Shown here one piece after another: positions 57,101-60,020 of a DNA stretch of 60,020 nucleotides (its first letter is position 1; every line of letters begins with the position of its first letter). This stretch comes from Gammaproteobacteria bacterium (GTDB taxonomy: Bacteria > Pseudomonadota > Gammaproteobacteria > UBA1113), in the NCBI GenBank assembly GCA_021773295.1, contig JAJFKI010000072.1, positions 1 through 60,020 of the forward strand. The letters are read 5' to 3'. Below the pieces are notes generated by a model. The model made no database searches. It worked only from the letters and a program-made list of their open reading frames with translations, and had not been told where the DNA came from. The position numbers and the translations under genes were made by a program.

Positions 57101-60020
57101 TATCAATTAACGCCTGCTATGCGCCGCACTTGGCTTTCTCATAGTAAACAAGTCTTTAGCGAGCTTAGCGTTTACCACCATGCCTTGCTAACGGTTGAAG
57201 ACTTGAAAGGTTTTATTCGAGAGCTACAAGAGTACGAAGGCATCGCGTTGAACCATTACGAACATTTGCAGGAACGACTAGCAAGTGCCTGTAATACGAT
57301 CGAAACATTACAGCGGGATATGGGGAAACTTTTCACAGCCGCCAACCATCAGCGCGCATTGACACATTATCTAAAAACGCAACCGAAGCTCGGACACCTT
57401 CAATCAGATAAGCACCTGCATGCAGCCTTTAGTCCCTTATTGCCGCTCTTGGCCGATGATGCGGCGACCTGGTTAAAACAATGGTCCCAATCACCACAGA
57501 TGATGCTGGGGCAACTGGGTCAATCCTTCATTGATGAGGCCTTGGCGGAGCATCAGTTATCACAGCTGGACTTTTGGAAAGCGCGTGGCTTAAACCTTGA
57601 TTCGCTCACACAACAATTACATTTATTGGTGTTAGCCAATCGTTGGGATGTGTTGCAGGTGATGGTGAGCCATCGTCGCATGTATCAAATTGCCTTAGAA
57701 GGGATTTCGCTGGTCCGTGGTATTGTTAGGCAACGGCGTGCCGCTAATGAGGCACAGCGAGAGTATATCCGCAGTTTACTCGAGGAAATCGGCGAGGCTG
57801 CATTAGAGGATTTTACAATTGCCGTGCACGAAGTCGAGCAAGGTTTAACAAGGTGCCTAGAGCCCTTAATGACGTCACATCCCCAAGGCCGTGAGTTGCT
57901 ACAAGATGTCTTCCAGTACCGCTGGGATTTACCCGCAAAAGAACAGCTGACTGGAGCGGACTTAGAAGAGGTGGTCAGTCGCTATGAGCGATTACTGGGA
58001 AGCGATACCGTGCATATCCCCACCGTTGATGAAGCAACGGCTGCCTATGCCTGCCCCACACAGCTGGGTGATTTATATTATGCGTTATCGCTACAACAGA
58101 CAGCCTTGCAGCAGTTCATTAAAGAGCAACAAGCACTGGAGGATGCAGTGTCTCTCACGGTAGACAGGGAGGCATTACTGACGCTCTTCAAACAAGCCTT
58201 ACATAAGACGTCGTTTAAAGCACACAAGGCGCGCTTTGCTAAAGAGTCACACGCTAGCAAATCTAACCAGGGGGTATTATTCCACTTAACGCGCCGTAAG
58301 CAAACCTATTCTTTAGAAGAGCTGACGGAGTTGCTGGCGGCGATACAGGCGCACCAGCAAGCGATGGGAGAGCAGCTGCAAATGCTAACAACAGCGAGTC
58401 AGTCTCATAAAGGATTAGGTGCACAGCGAGCTTATGGTGAACAACTGCCACCAGTATTTCGTGAGGATTACTTACATTTTTGTGCGCTTAAGCAACGAAT
58501 GAGTGCGGCCCTTGTATTCACTCGTAACTTACCCTTTTATTATCCGGGCACTTTTGCACAAGTTGCAAAGCGCTTGATGCAAACAGAGTGGCCGGTAGAT
58601 GCTTATGTGAGTCGCCAAGAAACCTTATTGCATATGGCGGTGCGCTTGGGTCAACAAGAGATCTGTGAAGGGCTGTTAGATTACGGCGCCAGTATTGACA
58701 TCAAAAACGGTGAAGGTAAAACCTGCTTAGACATGACCGATGATAAGGGTAATACCTTATTGCACCACATGGTGCGAGCACGACGCGTTGATTTAGCGCT
58801 CTACTTAATACATAGCCGCATGGAGCGTGCGGTGAACATTAGTGGCGTGCGCTACTTACAGTTAACGAACCAGGATGAGCAATCGGCTGTCACCATCACT
58901 GATAGCGAAGGTAATACTTTACTACATCAATTCTTTATTTACCTAAGGAACGGCGGCGGGGTGGGTCCTTCCCTCTCGGCACGTAAAAAATGGATGGATA
59001 TTCAAGGGCATAGCTGGATGTTGGCCTCTTATAACCGAAATTTTGTGCAACAGTTGGATACTATGTTATCATTGCTGCTAAGTGCGGGTGCAAGACTGGA
59101 TGTTCAGCGTGCACCCATTAATGAGGGCTCGGACATTGGCATGACGCCTTATGGATTATTGCTCGCCATGGATAGCGAGAGTGAGCAGCATAGGCGCTTA
59201 CAGGAACACTTACTGGGAGAAGTCACACGGTTTTTACTGAGCTATGATGGCCATAATATACCGTTTCGCAGCGTGTATGGTGAGAGTGCCATTACTTTTT
59301 TGCGAAAAGAGTGGGAACAGTCCGAGCAAAAAGAGAAGGGGTTTTGGTCGCGTTTAAAGACTTTGTTTTCCAGCAAGTCGGAGCAAGAAATTTTGGAAAA
59401 ACGGGCCATCATCTTAGCGAAGTTAAGACAATTTAATATGGCCTCGGTTTGTGGCAGCGAACGATTTTTTGTGAATGAACAACGTCAAGCCAGGCAACAT
59501 GCTGAAACGTCTGCAGAGCGTCAGTTAAGTCGGACGTTAGTTAGGCTGTCTAAGACAGAAAGTTTACAAAGACGGCAACGCCAAGCGGCTCGCGCTAGTA
59601 GCAGCGAAGACTCGCCCGGCAGAAGTCGAGCCCTCATTCGACACAGTGAGGAAGGTGCGCTGATTTATCATGACTTAAAAACTCAGTCTGGTGAAGCAAG
59701 TCCGCAAGTATTGAGAGGCCATCAGCGGAAGCAAGCAAGACAGGCTGGTCGCGTAGAAGGCACACAGATTCGCGAGCAAACCGATGCGGTCATTTTGCAG
59801 CAAAAGCTCTCGAAGAAGCGTGCAGAAGCGGGTCGCAAAGTGGCAGAAGCAGGTCGCGAAGCCGCAGAAGCGGGCCGCGAAGCGGCAGAAGCGGACCGCG
59901 AAGCGGCAGAAGCGGGCCGCGAAGCGGCAGAAGCTAGAGTACGAGAGTTAGAAGCGTTATTAGCTCAAAGAGAGCGTGGCGATGGTGCGAGTGCTTCGAG
60001 CAGCACTGGCGGCGATGAAG
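51161..60020 (+). CDS. Giant multidomain protein with CE-clan protease-like site and ankyrin repeats (3' end outside window)
   Basis: More than 2,950 codons without a stop, running off the right edge. The ATG at 51161 has GGAGAG 7 nt upstream; an in-frame ATG five codons earlier is possible. Residues 1-470 look helical, then come Ser-rich linkers near 485 and 948. A region with LRR-like phrases (IEFINCPNITSQDLESF) lies near 890. A CE-clan cysteine-protease-like site spans about 1140-1240 and a degenerate relative about 1540-1700. Long helical stretches follow, then ankyrin repeats at about 2480-2620 (ETLLHMAVRLGQQEICEGLLDYGA). Near 2888-2926 there are tandem heptads (AEAGREA). Style and Ser runs match the ankyrin and kinase proteins of the window. 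Probably a host-directed effector; secretion route not visible. Confidence 0.87.
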   Translation, partial: MQRHDSAPNLTDLAEHPARTQVRHSWMGSSETIRESLEEAAREDGVDTAIVITPEKLEEWQQLEGQSGQRTKAALELIQYCKQEGVSYNAIHLALIYNLPETLKVVIPKYTDILSYLNATGGEEDETPIELAKRLGRVEVLLDAVDKSSHDKQSLLSWLDTLFPELKHNHLHLIARYLCLHNFDHAVVSYYAEKRDLLRWERYFTRDSIGLTPMEIALSLPNRPGVNLGDANARLNNFEHVLNVLAGRAKEKARADAYIAKLKARAEKDTARPWDLSINHEQMEELLTKNLNACIRTDVITIERDAIQALNVWHYEGEVIDRIKALCNEFLPFDELERVAGLTQALREKRQARAAVDFKAPIKKIQKLVKQFIAKSAKLREEKLTALRYATLVCHLDRIEAAYAYYLKNDLTSVEAPDRWIRAVGMDLNPGFLHPEVAQSIIKRLQTEDETVGENTSHDVFHFADMFFKVQKGSERLEDMSGASSSSAAAPTPAYDEPPLDPGMEFLVHTLFNEMLSINGTAATRLLKIIDDDVSYIYQVSKGVEGVGMDIIYDFYPELFDKLNPRHNAAKTICEMIIRFEDTKFDNEQGQIRLNSDLEPAELASVGIDEDRAMIRAADKQPGGDTAMRVKNFRYVLPMMSEEIDAGYRHDFLKRICPELVVVRLLRQAQRKNAYYHRLLASGRFTEADLASANLPVRLVTGIETFLHERICLTRDLFKQYQDDLESSEAVPLLSFNRFLQHLDPLIYHFYQGMLAAAKGNPIVAFELIYKAHRGGFGLLKKYSIEAMLGNQSLSGGLTVEQWLEKEKRVPDMLEDTRDVPIELALKRFIEAIDFSNIPIDKELEILREISLIDGLLHIKLTGLKSDGDQLKHLLFNDGQRQPQLGTWQKIEFINCPNITSQDLESFRVLTSRKISMGLHIAPSFPIKSHPVVSARKTMAQPSEASASSSSAGTGMSFSPLNTSRSVSKCLYDDKDIDTVIRANLLTEGAGFHGYKCGYDYVLGEPNQHDCFGGKPDKGGWLVAVTPPIASFRELGGLSSIAPTHFMNKSDQAISATRLLLERALTFTTFKQFKQWYTSQQMNRQENQDLLKALFKSVTSVASWDNAKELLQIRLQKELLAYKDVFDELNPLLQDERYQQAKILFPINLSQIHWVSGEIIIRRAHHGFTVLLCAHDPMATSGFPRGLVTGFQRAIRRRLRADFPEAIIQIKTVASPYAARRQGPLDGTSCGVIVSDELPKLALGKSLARTRPHRVNAPDLRLHQIQLVKRQLEKKNPRRQDFLRKHRIDSSRVAKTVWAEALLAPSVEQSSVTTPVIFSDDVTLSRLFDKPTGEIAEHERQQVQRLEHLLAEDKALQRCYPQVAAICQHQYDLSRDKTWLMRLASIHKLAQRYHEVYRRLGDEDSTSTLSDEALVIDLAYLTQALALWQMSATSTALTSALSEVAVAHTTTLSVVDKETLAVEETALPTEEERASVSTLATADEAEPVSRPLTLDTLTIQRFGNHFREFYQLVKARVEFLQTPVHEWPERAIAQALIPKANEETWYSPVDIAFLIGLYAQCVLTDSETHLPMQGDGLYYIPHGEALTIPLDNMGNIEKSVMTRDAMIIAPQHNGPSPVDWLQRFDTELQLTTDGGADVFDLLASRLRQKKDFDIRILLPFYSEDLLWCLGELTLQQRGDQIEGHWLVHGADLVRSEDYTEDDEALTDSDAISSRELGVVPLSDCKRRWLDSFSKTLNQVIHQRLERLSRDELQAGAITMPYQWLSLTTVAEMAPRTHAFSNKPILSGTRILGLVFERLLDRETSYLSQLTPAAARQTHWLMVQRHGRPNDVRRVHYEASHTLRPILHRELLQPWWEKEEARQSFMALALWGVRHNERALLSLLFPESLADKAKRLKYEQRLEQHQQSCARILVLYLIQRQTQEWYHQYRVILQRLVAEYESLGGMLEPVDVVIAHELLLAETALLADSDALLERACRLANYQLTPAMRRTWLSHSKQVFSELSVYHHALLTVEDLKGFIRELQEYEGIALNHYEHLQERLASACNTIETLQRDMGKLFTAANHQRALTHYLKTQPKLGHLQSDKHLHAAFSPLLPLLADDAATWLKQWSQSPQMMLGQLGQSFIDEALAEHQLSQLDFWKARGLNLDSLTQQLHLLVLANRWDVLQVMVSHRRMYQIALEGISLVRGIVRQRRAANEAQREYIRSLLEEIGEAALEDFTIAVHEVEQGLTRCLEPLMTSHPQGRELLQDVFQYRWDLPAKEQLTGADLEEVVSRYERLLGSDTVHIPTVDEATAAYACPTQLGDLYYALSLQQTALQQFIKEQQALEDAVSLTVDREALLTLFKQALHKTSFKAHKARFAKESHASKSNQGVLFHLTRRKQTYSLEELTELLAAIQAHQQAMGEQLQMLTTASQSHKGLGAQRAYGEQLPPVFREDYLHFCALKQRMSAALVFTRNLPFYYPGTFAQVAKRLMQTEWPVDAYVSRQETLLHMAVRLGQQEICEGLLDYGASIDIKNGEGKTCLDMTDDKGNTLLHHMVRARRVDLALYLIHSRMERAVNISGVRYLQLTNQDEQSAVTITDSEGNTLLHQFFIYLRNGGGVGPSLSARKKWMDIQGHSWMLASYNRNFVQQLDTMLSLLLSAGARLDVQRAPINEGSDIGMTPYGLLLAMDSESEQHRRLQEHLLGEVTRFLLSYDGHNIPFRSVYGESAITFLRKEWEQSEQKEKGFWSRLKTLFSSKSEQEILEKRAIILAKLRQFNMASVCGSERFFVNEQRQARQHAETSAERQLSRTLVRLSKTESLQRRQRQAARASSSEDSPGRSRALIRHSEEGALIYHDLKTQSGEASPQVLRGHQRKQARQAGRVEGTQIREQTDAVILQQKLSKKRAEAGRKVAEAGREAAEAGREAAEADREAAEAGREAAEARVRELEALLAQRERGDGASASSSTGGDE
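54596..54868 (+). other. CE-clan (Ulp1/deubiquitinase-like) catalytic site in giant protein
   Basis: In order: PINLSQIHWVSGEI with His1153 followed by Trp; LLCAHDPM with Asp1176; ARRQGPLDGTSCGVIV with Gln1222 and Cys1230. This His-Trp ... Asp ... Gln ... (D)GxSCG order and spacing is what Ulp1-like SUMO proteases and bacterial CE-clan deubiquitinases or acetyltransferases use. It predicts a cysteine isopeptidase acting on ubiquitin-like proteins, or an acetyltransferase. Assignment is by motif only. Confidence 0.6.
55790..56290 (+). other. Degenerate second CE-like domain in giant protein
   Basis: WYSPVDIAFLIGLYAQ and, later, ILLPFYSEDLLWCLGEL with GHWLVHGADLV align in layout with the first site (ILFPINLSQIHWVSGEI with LLCAHDPM). 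The catalytic His is replaced by Leu1666, and no GxSCG follows. It may be an inactive substrate-binding copy. Confidence 0.35.
59822..59935 (+). repeat. 21-bp tandem repeats encoding a heptad coiled coil
   Basis: About five units of 21 bp, nearly identical, encode the heptad AEAGREA (residues about 2888-2926). They run into LEALLAQRE, consistent with a charged coiled coil near the window edge. Confidence 0.8.

Overview
The window looks like a chromosome segment of a moderately AT-rich gammaproteobacterium. The housekeeping gene order (truA, trpFBA, accD, folC, dedD, cvpA, purF; dapA, bamC-like, purC; ccmABCDEFGHI) is gammaproteobacterial. Three host-directed-looking gene groups (ankyrin/Sel1 proteins with poly-Ser tails, eukaryotic-type kinase-like proteins, and a giant protein with a cysteine-protease-like site) suggest an intracellular or host-associated lineage, most likely Legionellales (Coxiellaceae/Berkiella-like). 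The lineage is an inference; no marker gene here settles it.

Layout. 1-8215: three tandem paralogous Sel1/ankyrin genes, each with the same promoter, separated by palindromic repeats. 8286-14163 (minus): a complete nine-gene cytochrome c maturation operon, ccmA to ccmI, mostly joined by ATGA overlaps; its only evident promoter lies in the end of a repeat element. 14365-17137: a STAS-like protein, a cystine/dicarboxylate-type symporter with palindromic operator candidates, and a secreted protein. 17396-21901: an island with a protein kinase-like protein, a Ser-rich protein with a basic nuclear-signal-like tail, a pseudokinase lacking an N-lobe, and a small ORF. 22163-31318: truA, trpFBA, accD, folC, dedD, cvpA, purF, miaE. 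31308-36578: a small RTX protein and its divergent type I secretion ATPase and adaptor. 36603-50925: housekeeping genes (amidohydrolase, lpxH, gltX, cysS, folD, three tRNAs, coaX, bepA-like, ribBA, ribH, tusA-like, gcvR, dapA, a very short BamC-like lipoprotein, purC) and an orphan prepilin-like gene. 51161-60020: one open reading frame of more than 2,950 codons running off the right edge.

Main observations. (1) The giant protein carries an ordered His-Trp / Asp / Gln / Gly-Thr-Ser-Cys-Gly pattern typical of CE-clan (Ulp1/deubiquitinase-like) cysteine proteases, apparently followed by a second, degenerate copy, then ankyrin repeats and a heptad coiled coil. (2) A family of about 163-bp palindromic MITE-like elements occurs in at least four full copies, one larger variant and several half copies. 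Its termini seem to supply the ccm promoter and the trpF ribosome-binding site. (3) The kinase and pseudokinase share a C-terminal domain. (4) A long two-part hairpin, whose variable pairs favour folding as plus-strand RNA, lies in the bepA/ribBA divergent region. All calls come from reading the sequence; no database search was done.
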